Source: DASVBJ01 sp036375895 (GTDB lineage: Bacteria; Actinomycetota; Actinomycetes; JACCUZ01). Taken from it: a stretch of DNA of 18,686 bases. This document shows positions 1 through 7,806 of this stretch, piece after piece. How positions within the stretch are numbered: position 1 is the first letter of the stretch; each line of letters starts with the position of its first letter. Where the stretch lies: the NCBI GenBank assembly GCA_036375895.1, contig DASVBJ010000239.1, positions 1 to 18,686 on the forward strand, in the 5' to 3' direction. The translations under genes were made by a program, and so were the position numbers. The notes below the pieces were generated by a model. It was not told where the DNA came from and did not search any database. It saw only the letters and a list, made by a program, of their open reading frames with translations.

Positions 1-1018
1 TGGAGTACTGGAAGGTGAACGCACTGGCGAAGCGCGCCTGCCGCACGACCTCGAGGGTCTGCTCGAAGTCGGCCTCGGTCTCGCCGGGGAAGCCGACGAT
101 GATGTCCGTGGTGATCGCGGCGTCCGGCATCGCGGCCCGCACCTTCTCGATGATGCCCAGGTAGCGCTCCTGGCGGTAGGAGCGGCGCATGGCCCGCAGC
201 ACCGCGTCCGACCCGGACTGCAGCGGCATGTGCAGCTGGTGGCAGACCACCGGGGTGGCGGCCATCGCCTCGATCACGTCATCGGTGAAGTCCTTGGGGT
301 GCGGGCTGGTGAAGCGCAGCCGCTCCAGCCCGTCGATCCCACCGCACGCGCGCAGCAGCTTGCCGAACGCGAACCGGTCACCGAACGAGCGGCCGTAGGA
401 GTTGACGTTCTGCCCGAGCAGGGTGATCTCGACGACGCCGGAGGCGACGAGCGCGCGGATCTCGGCCAGCACGTCCCCGGGTCGACGGTCGGTCTCCGAT
501 CCGCGCAGGGACGGGACGATGCAGAACGTGCAGGTGTTGTCGCAGCCGACCGAGACGGACACCCAGGCGCTGTACGGCGATTCGCGCCGCGACGGCAGGT
601 CGGACGGGAAGTTCTGCAGCGCGTCGACGATCTCGACGTCGGCCTGCTTGTTGTGCCGCGCACGCTCGAGCAGCACGGGCAGGCTCGCGAGATTGTGCGT
701 GCCGAACACGACGTCGACCCACGGCGCGCGCCGGGTGATCTCGCCGCGGTCCTTCTGGGCCAGGCAGCCACCGACCGCGATCTGCATCCCCGGGTGCTCG
801 AGCTTGGTCGGGCGAAGGTGGCCGAGATTGCCGTACAGCCGGTTGTCGGCGTTCTCACGCACGGCGCAGGTGTTGAACACGACGAGGTCGGCAGTGTCGG
901 CAGAGCCGTCGGTGGCGCGCGCGTAGCCCGCGTCCTCGAGCAGGCCTGCCAGCCGCTCGGAGTCGTGGACGTTCATCTGGCACCCGAAGGTGCGCACCTC
1001 GTAGCTGCGCTCGCTCAT
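1..1018 (-). CDS. miaB: tRNA-2-methylthio-N6-dimethylallyladenosine synthase MiaB (partial, C-terminus missing)
   Basis: MiaB is a radical-SAM methylthiotransferase that adds a 2-methylthio group to isopentenyl-adenosine 37 of tRNAs reading UNN codons. About 339 N-terminal residues are visible; the gene runs off the left edge. The N-terminal methylthiotransferase domain has its three cluster cysteines at C13 (in FGCQMN), C51 (in FNTCAVREN) and C85 (in VGGCLAQ). The radical-SAM CxxxCxxC motif is C159, C163 and C166 (GCDNTCTFCIVP), followed by the RGSE segment and GQNVNSYG, all typical of MiaB rather than MtaB or RimO. The start is ATG at 1018. A TACCCT box on the minus strand (1034-1029) lies 10 nt upstream of it, so the leader may be very short. 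The gene is divergent from the deacetylase gene. The identification is secure. Confidence 0.97.
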   Translation of the reverse strand, partial: MSERSYEVRTFGCQMNVHDSERLAGLLEDAGYARATDGSADTADLVVFNTCAVRENADNRLYGNLGHLRPTKLEHPGMQIAVGGCLAQKDRGEITRRAPWVDVVFGTHNLASLPVLLERARHNKQADVEIVDALQNFPSDLPSRRESPYSAWVSVSVGCDNTCTFCIVPSLRGSETDRRPGDVLAEIRALVASGVVEITLLGQNVNSYGRSFGDRFAFGKLLRACGGIDGLERLRFTSPHPKDFTDDVIEAMAATPVVCHQLHMPLQSGSDAVLRAMRRSYRQERYLGIIEKVRAAMPDAAITTDIIVGFPGETEADFEQTLEVVRQARFASAFTFQYS

Positions 1019-1097
1019 GTCGCCGTCCAGGGTAAGGCCCGTTCGCACGTGACGTTGTGCTCTGCCGTCGGGTCCGCGCGAGGTCGACGCTCGGGGC

Positions 1098-2003
1098 ATG
1101 AGGCGGGTCCTGGTCGCCGGCCTGGCGCTGGCCGGGCTGCTGGTCACGGGCTGCGGGGGCGGGCAGGCACCCCAGGGTGACGCGGCCGCGTCGCCGACGA
1201 GCCCGGGGCGCTCAGCGACCAGCTCGGCCGCCCCCGACACGGCTACGTCCTCGGCCTCGTCCTCGGCCACCAGCGCGGCGCCGGAGACCACCGCGACGCC
1301 GAGACCGTCGGCCACCACCCGCCGGCCGACCACCACCACCCGCCCGCCGGCCACGGCCGGGGTTCCGGCCCGGCTCGCCGGGGTGGACTGGGAGCGCATC
1401 CCGACCACGTCGAAGGTCGTCGCGCTGACCTTCGACGCCGGCGGAGACGCGGCAGGGCTGCCGTCGATCCTCGCGACGCTGCGCAGCTCCGGGGTGCGCG
1501 CGACGTTCTTCCTGACCGGCAGGTGGGCCCGGCAGCACCCGGACCAGCTCGCGGCCATCAAGGCGGGCGGGCACCGGCTCGGCAACCACACCGACACGCA
1601 CCCACACCTGCCGCCGCTGTCCGACGCGCAGGTCACCGAGCAGGTACGCCGGGCCGAGCAGGCCATCCGCGCGGCCGGCGCGGATCCGCGGCCGTTCTTC
1701 CGCTTCCCGTTCGGGGACCGGACCGCCCACGACATCGCCCTGGTCAACCGGCTCGGGTACGTGAGCGTCCGCTGGACCGTCGACACGCTCGGCTGGAAGG
1801 GCACGTCCGGGGGCCAGTCGGCCGCCAGCGTGACCGCGCGTGTGCTCGCCGCCGCCCGCCCCGGCGAGATCGTGCTGATGCACGTGGGATCGAACCCGGA
1901 CGACCACACGACCCTGGACGCCTCGGCCCTGCCCCGCGTGATCAGCGGGCTGCGTGCGAAGGGCTACCGCTTCGTCACCCTGGCCGCCTTCGGCGCCGGC
2001 TGA
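1098..2003 (+). CDS. Lipoprotein polysaccharide deacetylase (NodB-homology, CE4-like)
   Basis: This 301-residue protein has a lipoprotein signal peptide (residues 1-19, lipobox LVTGC with Cys19). A Ser/Thr/Pro/Ala-rich linker follows (about 25-90), then a NodB-homology domain (about 105-298). CE4 enzymes remove N- or O-acetyl groups from peptidoglycan, chitin-like or other polysaccharides at the cell surface. Visible motifs are TFDAGG (111-116), HTDTH (164-168), RFPFGDR (202-208), DTLGWKG (229-235) and LMH (260-262). In motif 1 the usual TFDDG second Asp, a metal ligand in classical CE4 enzymes, is Ala114, although both motif-2 histidines remain. The substrate cannot be told from the sequence. 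The ATG at 1098 is chosen because it places the signal peptide at the N-terminus; no strong ribosome-binding site is seen. A long inverted repeat begins 8 bp after the stop. Confidence 0.9.
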   Translation: MRRVLVAGLALAGLLVTGCGGGQAPQGDAAASPTSPGRSATSSAAPDTATSSASSSATSAAPETTATPRPSATTRRPTTTTRPPATAGVPARLAGVDWERIPTTSKVVALTFDAGGDAAGLPSILATLRSSGVRATFFLTGRWARQHPDQLAAIKAGGHRLGNHTDTHPHLPPLSDAQVTEQVRRAEQAIRAAGADPRPFFRFPFGDRTAHDIALVNRLGYVSVRWTVDTLGWKGTSGGQSAASVTARVLAAARPGEIVLMHVGSNPDDHTTLDASALPRVISGLRAKGYRFVTLAAFGAG

Positions 2004-2010
2004 CCCTCCA

Positions 2011-2085
2011 CCCGAAGATCGTCAGCGACCTTGTTGTCGCGACACGCGGGCGTGTCGCACAACAAGGTCGCTGGTGATCTTGGGG
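2011..2085. repeat. 75-bp near-perfect inverted repeat; terminator or dispersed palindrome
   Basis: The arms pair as follows. A perfect 15-bp stem joins 2023-2037 to 2059-2073. Inside it is an 8-bp stem (2039-2046 with 2051-2058) with one unpaired base (2038) and a 4-nt loop. Outside it are two G-U pairs in RNA (2021-2022 with 2074-2075) and a 6-bp stem (2015-2020 with 2076-2081). Beyond one mismatch lie three more pairs (2011-2013 with 2083-2085). It sits directly after the deacetylase stop and could end that transcript. No clear T-run follows, and the arms are unusually long for a simple terminator, so a mobile or REP-like palindrome is an alternative. Confidence 0.8.
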
Positions 2086-2116
2086 GCCAGAGGGGTCCCG
2101 GGGGACCTGGGCGGCA

Positions 2117-2134
2117 GGTCACATATATGTCACC
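2117..2134. promoter_or_regulatory. AT-rich palindrome, candidate operator upstream of gluA
   Basis: GGTCACATATATGTCACC is an 18-bp palindrome with a single mismatched position pair (C2120 with C2131) around a perfect 10-bp core. Its AT-rich centre stands out in very GC-rich DNA. It lies 43 bp before the chosen gluA start, where a repressor or activator of the importer could bind. The TATATG inside it could also act as part of a -10 element. The regulator is unknown. Confidence 0.4.
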
Positions 2135-2176
2135 TTGGATGGCTTTGTCCGGGAAGCCCAAGTAGCGTGCTGCGCC

Positions 2177-2995
2177 GTGACCGTGAACTCCACCCCCGAG
2201 GGCGGCCAGCCGTCGGCTGATGCCGGCCTGCTCACGACTGCGGCACCGGGCGTGAGCGGGCAGCCCCTCGTCGTACTCCAGAAGGTCAACAAGCACTTCG
2301 GCGAGCTGCACGTGCTGCAGGACGTCGATCTGACCGTGCACCACGGCGAGGTCGTCGTCGTGATCGGGCCGTCCGGGTCGGGCAAGTCGACCCTGTGCCG
2401 GACGATCAACCGGCTCGAGCCGATCGACTCCGGCACGATCACCCTCGACGGCAAGCCGCTGCCCGCGGAGGGCCGGGAGCTGGCCCGGCTGCGCGCCGAC
2501 GTCGGCATGGTGTTCCAGTCGTTCAACCTGTTCGCGCACAAGACCGTGCTGCAGAACGTCACCCTGGGTCCCACCAAGGTCCGCGGGGTGGACAGGGACA
2601 CCGCGCGCAAGCGCGGCCGCGAGCTGCTCGACCGGGTGGGCGTCGCGAACCAGGCCGACAAGTTCCCCGCCCAGCTGTCCGGCGGCCAGCAGCAGCGGGT
2701 GGCCATCGCCCGGGCGCTCGCGATGGATCCCAAGGTCATGCTCTTCGACGAGCCGACCTCGGCCCTCGACCCCGAGATGATCAACGAGGTGCTCGACGTC
2801 ATGACCTCCCTGGCCAAGGAGGGCATGACCATGGTCGTGGTCACACACGAGATGGGCTTCGCCCGCCGCGCGGCCAACCGGGTGGTCTTCATGGACCGCG
2901 GCCGCGTCGTCGAGGAGGCGAGCCCCGAGCAGTTCTTCACCGACGCTCGCAGTGACAGGGCCAAGGACTTCCTGTCCAAGATCCTCAGCCACTAG
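2177..2995 (+). CDS. gluA: Glutamate/polar amino-acid ABC importer, ATP-binding subunit
   Basis: This 272-residue ATPase powers uptake of glutamate or a related polar amino acid through the GluC/GluD membrane channel, working on the inner face of the membrane. Motifs (GTG 2177 numbering) are Walker A GPSGSGKST (64-72), Q-loop FQ (Gln114), signature LSGGQ (167-171), Walker B VMLFDEP (187-193) and H-loop His224. The closest type is the PAAT family (GlnQ/GluA), as shown by LNRLEP-like and THEMGFAR segments. The reading frame is open further upstream to a TTG at 2135. The GTG at 2177 is preferred, but the GTG at 2252 would give a length closer to family norms, since the first 35 or so residues are not conserved domain. 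No convincing ribosome-binding site marks any of these starts. It is the first gene of a four-gene operon. Confidence 0.93.
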   Translation: MTVNSTPEGGQPSADAGLLTTAAPGVSGQPLVVLQKVNKHFGELHVLQDVDLTVHHGEVVVVIGPSGSGKSTLCRTINRLEPIDSGTITLDGKPLPAEGRELARLRADVGMVFQSFNLFAHKTVLQNVTLGPTKVRGVDRDTARKRGRELLDRVGVANQADKFPAQLSGGQQQRVAIARALAMDPKVMLFDEPTSALDPEMINEVLDVMTSLAKEGMTMVVVTHEMGFARRAANRVVFMDRGRVVEEASPEQFFTDARSDRAKDFLSKILSH

Positions 2996-3035
2996 CCGGC
3001 TGGGCGGAAACCGGATGACGACGAGAGAGGCACGG

Positions 3036-3908
3036 ATGAGGACACGAGGGATCAGGGCGGTGGCGCTCGCGGGGGTGCTGGCGCTGGCAGCGGCCGCCTG
3101 CGGCGGGGGCGGCGACGACGCGGCCACTCCGGTGGAGAAGGACGCCAAGTTCGCGGCCGGCACGACGATGGCCAAGCTGCACGACGCCGGCTCGATCAAG
3201 GTGGGCGTGAAGTTCGACCAGCCGGGCATCGGGTTCAAGAAGCCGGGCAGCGACGCCCCCGAGGGCTTCGACATCGAGATCGCCAAGATCGTCGCGGCCA
3301 AGCTGGGCATCGACCCCAGCAAGATCAAGTGGACCGAGACGATCTCGAAGAACCGGGAGCCGTTCCTGCAGAACGGCACGGTCGACATCGTCACCGCGTC
3401 CTACTCGATCACCGACGAGCGTCGCAAGGTCGTCGGCCAGGCCGGCCCCTACTACGTGACCGGCCAGCAGCTGCTGGTCCGCAAGGACGACAGCTCCATC
3501 AAGGGCCCCGAGGACCTCAAGGGCAAGAAGGTCTGCTCGGTCACCGGCTCGACGTCGATCAAGACCGTGCAGGAGAAGTACGGCGCACAGCCGGCACCGT
3601 TCGGCACCTACAGCGAGTGCGTGCAGCAGCTGCTGAACAAGCAGGTCGACGCGGTGACCACCGACGGCGCGATCCTGCTGGGCTACGCCGCGCAGAACAA
3701 GGACAAGCTGCAGGTCGTCGGCGACCCCTTCAGCGAGGAGCGCTACGGCGTCGGCTTCAAGAAGGACGACAAGGCCTTCTGCGAGTTCATCGCCAAGACC
3801 CTGAAGGACGCCTTCGCGGACGGCTCCTGGCAGGACGCGTTCGACAAGACGCTCGGCAAGTCGGGCGTCGAGGCGCCCGAGCCCCCGACCGTCGACGCCT
3901 GCGCCTGA
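3036..3908 (+). CDS. gluB: Glutamate ABC importer, substrate-binding lipoprotein
   Basis: This 290-residue secreted lipoprotein captures the amino acid outside the cell and delivers it to GluC/GluD. The start ATG 3036 is set by a ribosome-binding site GAGAGAGG at 3023-3030, and it puts the signal peptide at the N-terminus with lipobox AAAAC (Cys22). The remainder is a family-3 extracellular solute-binding domain: the IKVGVKFDQPGIGF entry, the GFDIEIAKIVAAKLG segment, the FLQNGTVDIVTASYSIT segment and the QVDAVTTDGAILLGY segment are typical of actinobacterial glutamate-binding proteins. Three cysteines in the mature domain may form a disulfide. The gap to gluA is 40 bp, consistent with one operon. 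A strong hairpin follows the stop and may set the higher expression usual for binding proteins. Glutamate as ligand is inferred from family resemblance. Confidence 0.92.
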   Translation: MRTRGIRAVALAGVLALAAAACGGGGDDAATPVEKDAKFAAGTTMAKLHDAGSIKVGVKFDQPGIGFKKPGSDAPEGFDIEIAKIVAAKLGIDPSKIKWTETISKNREPFLQNGTVDIVTASYSITDERRKVVGQAGPYYVTGQQLLVRKDDSSIKGPEDLKGKKVCSVTGSTSIKTVQEKYGAQPAPFGTYSECVQQLLNKQVDAVTTDGAILLGYAAQNKDKLQVVGDPFSEERYGVGFKKDDKAFCEFIAKTLKDAFADGSWQDAFDKTLGKSGVEAPEPPTVDACA

Positions 3909-3913
3909 CGGTC

Positions 3914-3952
3914 CGCGTGCGGGGGGCCGGCCGACCCGGTCCCCCGCACGCG
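3914..3952 (+). terminator. Intra-operon stem-loop after gluB
   Basis: A perfect 12-bp stem (3914-3925 with 3941-3952) continues through one G-U pair (3926 with 3940) into a further 4-bp stem (3927-3930 with 3936-3939), closed by a 5-nt loop. It starts 5 bp after the gluB stop and ends 45 bp before gluC. No T-run follows, so it probably acts as a partial terminator or as a barrier to 3' decay that favours gluB over the permease genes. That role is inferred from comparable binding-protein operons. Confidence 0.65.
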
Positions 3953-3997
3953 TTCCCGCGCCCCGCCCGACCGTGACCGAGGAGTGAGCGACCCGAC

Positions 3998-4645
3998 GTG
4001 GACGTCCTCATCGACCACCTGCCCGACATCCTGTGGGCCTTCGGCGACACGCTGAAGCTGCTCGTGGTGTCGGCAGCCATCGCCCTCCTTCTGGGCACGC
4101 TGCTCGCCGCCATGCGGGTCGCGCCCGTCCCGACGATGCGGGCGATCGGCACGTCGTACGTCAACGTCTTCCGCAACACCCCGCTGGTGCTGCTCTTCCT
4201 CATCACCACGCAGGGCGTGCCGGTCGTGGTGCAGGGGCTGTCGTTCTTCACCCTCGCGGTCCTGGCGCTCGGCCTCTACACCGCGGCCTTCGTGTGCGAG
4301 GCCGTCCGCTCGGGCATCAATGCGGTGGACGTCGGGCAGGCCGAGGCCAGCCGAGCGGTGGGCATGACGTTCGGCCAGACGCTGCGGCTGGTCGTCCTGC
4401 CGCAGGCCGTGCGGTCGGTCATCCCGCCACTGGCCAGCATCCTGATCGCGCTGACCAAGAACACCGCCATCGCCGAGGCGTTCGGCGTCACGGAGGCGAC
4501 CTACCAGCTCGACAGCCTCGTCCGGGACTTCCCCACCGCTCTCTACCCGCTGTTCTTCGGGATCGCGTTGGGCTACGTCGTCATCGTCTTCGTCATCTCG
4601 GGTGCCGCGCAGGTGCTGGAGCGCCGGATGGTGGTGCTGCGATGA
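3998..4645 (+). CDS. gluC: Glutamate ABC importer, permease subunit 1
   Basis: This 215-residue integral membrane protein of the His/Glu/Gln/Arg/opine permease family forms the channel with GluD. Hydrophobic segments lie at about 18-40, 58-80, 84-102, 142-160 and 185-207. The ATPase-contacting EAA loop is about 115-140, with the conserved GQTLRLVVLPQAVRS segment. The conserved FRNTPLVLLF stretch (58-67) is also family-typical. The start is GTG 3998; a GAGGAG at 3979-3984 is 13 nt upstream, a little far for a ribosome-binding site, so the exact start is fairly but not fully secure. Its stop overlaps the gluD start (ATGA), which indicates translational coupling. Confidence 0.92.
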   Translation: MDVLIDHLPDILWAFGDTLKLLVVSAAIALLLGTLLAAMRVAPVPTMRAIGTSYVNVFRNTPLVLLFLITTQGVPVVVQGLSFFTLAVLALGLYTAAFVCEAVRSGINAVDVGQAEASRAVGMTFGQTLRLVVLPQAVRSVIPPLASILIALTKNTAIAEAFGVTEATYQLDSLVRDFPTALYPLFFGIALGYVVIVFVISGAAQVLERRMVVLR

Positions 4646-5496
4646 GCACGTCAGTCCTCTACGACGTGCCGGGGCCACGGTCCACCCGCCGGCACCGCCT
4701 CTACGGGGTTGCCACCGCAGCGGTCCTGCTCGCCGGCACCGCGTGGGTCGTCGCCGTCCTCGCCGACAAGGAGCAGCTGTCGGGCGAGAAGTGGGACTTC
4801 GCCAGCGACCCGGACACCTGGCGCGCGATCCTCACCGGCCTGCGCGGCACCCTCGAGGTCGCCTTCTTCTCCATCCTGCTCGCGCTGGCGTTCGGCGCCG
4901 TCTTCGCGGTGGGCCGGCTCTCGGAGCGGCGATGGCTCCGGTGGCCCGCCACGGCCGTCATCGAGTTCTTCCGGGCCGTGCCGCTGCTGCTGCTGATCCT
5001 GTTCGTCTTCCTGGGCTACGGCGACAGCATGGGCCGCTTCTGGGCGCTGGTCATCGCGCTGACGCTCTACAACGGCTCGGTGCTGGCGGAGATCTTCCGG
5101 GCCGGTGTGCTCGCGGTGCCGCGCGGACAGCGTGAGGCCGCCCTGGCCATCGGGCTGACGAAGTCACAGGCGATGCGCCTCGTGCTGGTCCCGCAGGCCG
5201 TGCGGACGATGATGCCGGCGATCATCAGCCAGAGCGTCGTAGCACTGAAGGACAGCGCGCTCGGCTACGTGATCGCCTACTCGGAGCTGTCGCACACGGC
5301 CAAGGACATCTACGTCTTCTACAACAACCCGCTGCAGGCCGGCCTGCTGATCGCCGCCGTCTACGTCGTGCTCAACTACTCCCTGTCCAAGCTCGCGGTC
5401 TTCCTCGAGGCACGCCAGCGCCGCACCACCGGCGGCAACGCGACGTCGGCTCCGACTAGGGTCGAGTCCGGCATGGGAGGCGTCGGAGCGGTCTGA
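4642..5496 (+). CDS. gluD: Glutamate ABC importer, permease subunit 2
   Basis: This 284-residue permease is the partner of GluC. The start ATG 4642 overlaps the gluC stop in an ATGA junction. A basic cytoplasmic N-terminus precedes a first membrane segment at about 20-41. The transport domain carries further segments at about 70-92, 106-124, 132-150, 190-212 and 235-252. The EAA loop (about 165-190) reads EAALAIGLTKSQAMRL then VLVPQAVR. It is longer than GluC because of the extra N-terminal helix and a polar C-terminal tail of about 25 residues, both usual for the GluD half. A peptidase gene starts 34 bp downstream on the same strand and could be cotranscribed, though nothing links it functionally. 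Confidence 0.92.
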   Translation: MSTSVLYDVPGPRSTRRHRLYGVATAAVLLAGTAWVVAVLADKEQLSGEKWDFASDPDTWRAILTGLRGTLEVAFFSILLALAFGAVFAVGRLSERRWLRWPATAVIEFFRAVPLLLLILFVFLGYGDSMGRFWALVIALTLYNGSVLAEIFRAGVLAVPRGQREAALAIGLTKSQAMRLVLVPQAVRTMMPAIISQSVVALKDSALGYVIAYSELSHTAKDIYVFYNNPLQAGLLIAAVYVVLNYSLSKLAVFLEARQRRTTGGNATSAPTRVESGMGGVGAV

Positions 5497-5530
5497 CCGT
5501 CTTCCGGGAGACCGTCACACGGGAGGCAGC

Positions 5531-7513
5531 GTGCAGACCACGCCGTACGGCGAGTGGCCCTCGCCCATCAGCGCCAGCGACGTCGCCCGGTCGGGAGTCT
5601 CGATCGGGTTCGTCGCCACCATCGGTGACGAGGTCTGGTGGGGCGAGACCCGACCGTCGGAGGACGGCCGGGCCACGGTGGTCCGGCGGCGCGCAGACGG
5701 CAGCATCGAGGACGCCCTGCCCCAGCCATGGCACGCCCGCACCCGGGTGCAGGAGTACGGCGGTCGCGCGTTCCTGCCCGTGCCGGGGCCGGCCGGCAAC
5801 GAGCCGTCGCTGGTCTTCTGCCACTGGGACGACCAGCGCCTCTACCTGCTGGAGAGCGGCATGGAGAAGCCGCGGGCGCTGACGCCGGATCCCGACGAGC
5901 CCGCGGCCCTGCGCTACGCCGACCCGGTGCTGACCGCGGACGGCACCGAGGTGTTGTGCATCCGGGAGGCGCACGCCGACGGCCGGGTGACCCGGCGCAT
6001 CGTGGCCGTGCCGCTCGACGGCAGCGCCGCCGACGACCCGGCCGGTGTGCGCGAGATCGCGGGCGGCAGCGACTTCCTCGCCCACCCCCGGGTCTCCCCC
6101 GACGGCACGCGCCTCGCGTGGATCGCGTGGGACCACCCGCGGATGCCGTGGGACGGCACCGAGCTGCGCGTGGCCGACCTCGAGGGCGGTGTCGCGACCG
6201 AGGTCCGCACCGTGCTCGGGGGTCCGCACGAGTCGGTGCTGTCGCCCGAGTGGGCCGACGACGCCACGCTCTACGCGGTGTCCGACCGCACCGGGTGGTG
6301 GAACCTCTACCGGCTCCGCCTCCCCGTCGAGGGCGTCGTCGGCCCGGTCGAGCCCGAGCCGTTGTGCCCGCGGGAGGAGGAGTTCGGGTTCCCGATGTGG
6401 ATGCTCGGCTTCACGTCGTACTCCGTGCTCCCGGACGGGCGCCTCGCGGTCGTCCACGGCACCGGCACGTACTCGGTCGGCGTGCTCGACGCCGCGACCG
6501 GAGAGCTGATGGACCTGGACACGCCGTTCACGGTGTTCCAGCCCTACCTCGCCCTCAGCGGCGACCGGCTCGTCACCGTCGCCGCCAGCCCGACGGAGCC
6601 GATGACGGCGGTGCGCATCGACCTCGGCACCGGCGCCGTGGAGCGGCTGAGGGCATCGCTCGACACGGTGCCCGACCCGGCGTACCTGCCCGAGCCCAGG
6701 TCCGAGGCCCTGCCCGGCGCGCACGGCCGGGTCGTGCACGCGCACGTCTACCCGCCGCGCAATCCGGACGCGCGCGCGCCCGAGGGCGAGCTCCCGCCGT
6801 ACGTCGTGTTCGTGCACGGTGGCCCGACGGCGCAGTCCTTCCCGCTGCTCAGCCTCGGCGTGGCCTACTTCACCAGCCGCGGCATCGGCGTCGTCGACGT
6901 CGACTACGGCGGGTCGACCGGCTACGGCCGCGCCTATCGCCGCCTGCTCGAGGGGCAGTGGGGCGTCGTCGACGTGGAGGACTGCGTGGCCGCCGCGCAG
7001 GCGTTGGTCGACCGGGGCGAGGCCGACGGCGCCCGGATCGCGATCCGCGGCGGGTCGGCCGGCGGCTGGACCGTGCTCGCGGCGCTGACGGGCACCGACT
7101 TCTTCGGCGCGGGCACGTCGTACTTCGGCGTCGCCGAGCTGCTGCGCTTCGCCGAGGACACGCACGACTTCGAGTCGCGCTACCTCGACACGCTGATCGG
7201 GCCGCTGCCCGAGACCCACGATCTCTACGTGGAGCGTGCGCCGCTGTCGCACGTCGACGGGGTGTCCTGCCCCGTGCTGCTGCTGCAGGGGTCCGAGGAC
7301 CGCGTGGTGCCGCCGTCGCAGTCGCTGATGTTCCGCGACGCCTTGGCCGCCAAGGGGATCCCGCACGCCTACATCGAGTTCGCGGGCGAGCAGCACGGCT
7401 TCCGCAAGGCGGAGTCGATCATCGCGGCCAACGAGGCCGAGCTGTCGTTCTACGGTCAGGTGTTCGGCTTCGAGCCGCCCGGTGTCCCCCGGCTGGAGCT
7501 CACGACCGGGTGA
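5531..7513 (+). CDS. S9 family peptidase (prolyl oligopeptidase / acylaminoacyl peptidase type)
   Basis: This 660-residue protein matches the S9 architecture: an N-terminal beta-propeller of WD/PD40-like repeats (about 20-390; for example the VSPDGTRLAWIAWDHP segment) and a C-terminal alpha/beta-hydrolase domain (about 400-650). The catalytic triad is Ser509 in GGSAGGW, Asp590 in GSEDRVVPP and His622 in EQHGFR. An oxyanion-type HGGP motif starts at His429, and the YGGSTGYGR segment is typical of dipeptidyl- and acylaminoacyl-peptidases. No signal peptide is seen, so it is probably a cytoplasmic peptidase that cleaves short peptides. The GTG start at 5531 is supported by GGGAGG at 5521-5526. 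The family is secure; the precise substrate is not determinable. Confidence 0.94.
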   Translation: MQTTPYGEWPSPISASDVARSGVSIGFVATIGDEVWWGETRPSEDGRATVVRRRADGSIEDALPQPWHARTRVQEYGGRAFLPVPGPAGNEPSLVFCHWDDQRLYLLESGMEKPRALTPDPDEPAALRYADPVLTADGTEVLCIREAHADGRVTRRIVAVPLDGSAADDPAGVREIAGGSDFLAHPRVSPDGTRLAWIAWDHPRMPWDGTELRVADLEGGVATEVRTVLGGPHESVLSPEWADDATLYAVSDRTGWWNLYRLRLPVEGVVGPVEPEPLCPREEEFGFPMWMLGFTSYSVLPDGRLAVVHGTGTYSVGVLDAATGELMDLDTPFTVFQPYLALSGDRLVTVAASPTEPMTAVRIDLGTGAVERLRASLDTVPDPAYLPEPRSEALPGAHGRVVHAHVYPPRNPDARAPEGELPPYVVFVHGGPTAQSFPLLSLGVAYFTSRGIGVVDVDYGGSTGYGRAYRRLLEGQWGVVDVEDCVAAAQALVDRGEADGARIAIRGGSAGGWTVLAALTGTDFFGAGTSYFGVAELLRFAEDTHDFESRYLDTLIGPLPETHDLYVERAPLSHVDGVSCPVLLLQGSEDRVVPPSQSLMFRDALAAKGIPHAYIEFAGEQHGFRKAESIIAANEAELSFYGQVFGFEPPGVPRLELTTG

Positions 7514-7581
7514 GGCCGGCAGCGAGCGTCGCTGGCGTGGAGGCTTGGCGTTACTCGATGTGCACGGTCACACCTCCGGCC

Positions 7582-7587
7582 TAGGCT
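7582..7587 (+). promoter_or_regulatory. Candidate -10 box of a leaderless DUF2277 transcript
   Basis: TAGGCT fits the actinobacterial TAnnnT -10 pattern and ends 6 nt before the ATG at 7594, where no ribosome-binding site is present. This spacing places the transcription start at or next to the A of the ATG. A recognisable -35 is not seen. Confidence 0.35.
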
Positions 7588-7593
7588 GCCCTC

Positions 7594-7806
7594 ATGTGCC
7601 GGAGCATCAAGACCCTGCGGCCGCCGTACGTCGAGCAGGTCAGCGAGACCGAGGTCCAGGCCGCAGCGCTGCAGTATGTCCGTAAGGTGAGCGGCTTTCG
7701 TGCCCCCAGCCGGTCGAACGCCACGGCCTTCGACCAGGCCGTGGCCGCCGTCGCGGAGGCGACACGCGAGCTGCTCGGTCAGCTCGAGGTGAGAGGGCGC
7801 GCGTGA
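7594..7806 (+). CDS. DUF2277 family protein
   Basis: This 70-residue protein of unknown function is recognised by its MCRSIKTLRPP start and the central AALQYVRKVSGF core followed by PS-(x)n-AFD, the hallmark of DUF2277. It is fully conserved in length. It has no signal peptide or membrane segment, so it should be cytoplasmic; the family's biochemical role is not known to me. The ATG lacks a ribosome-binding site and is closely preceded by a TAGGCT box, suggesting leaderless translation. The last codons overlap the next gene in a GTGA junction, so the two products are likely made together. Confidence 0.92.
   Translation: MCRSIKTLRPPYVEQVSETEVQAAALQYVRKVSGFRAPSRSNATAFDQAVAAVAEATRELLGQLEVRGRA

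Noticed and set aside
2952..3035. Earlier start for the gluB binding protein
   Set aside because: It overlaps the end of gluA and would bury the lipoprotein signal peptide; the ATG at 3036 has a strong ribosome-binding site.
1964..3394. 476-codon minus-strand frame opposite gluA
   Set aside because: It is antisense to gluA and gluB, contains the long inverted repeat, and shows no domain.
5456..7396. 646-codon minus-strand open frame
   Set aside because: It is the shadow of the S9 peptidase on the opposite strand, with a repetitive Arg/Val/Ala composition and no recognisable motif.
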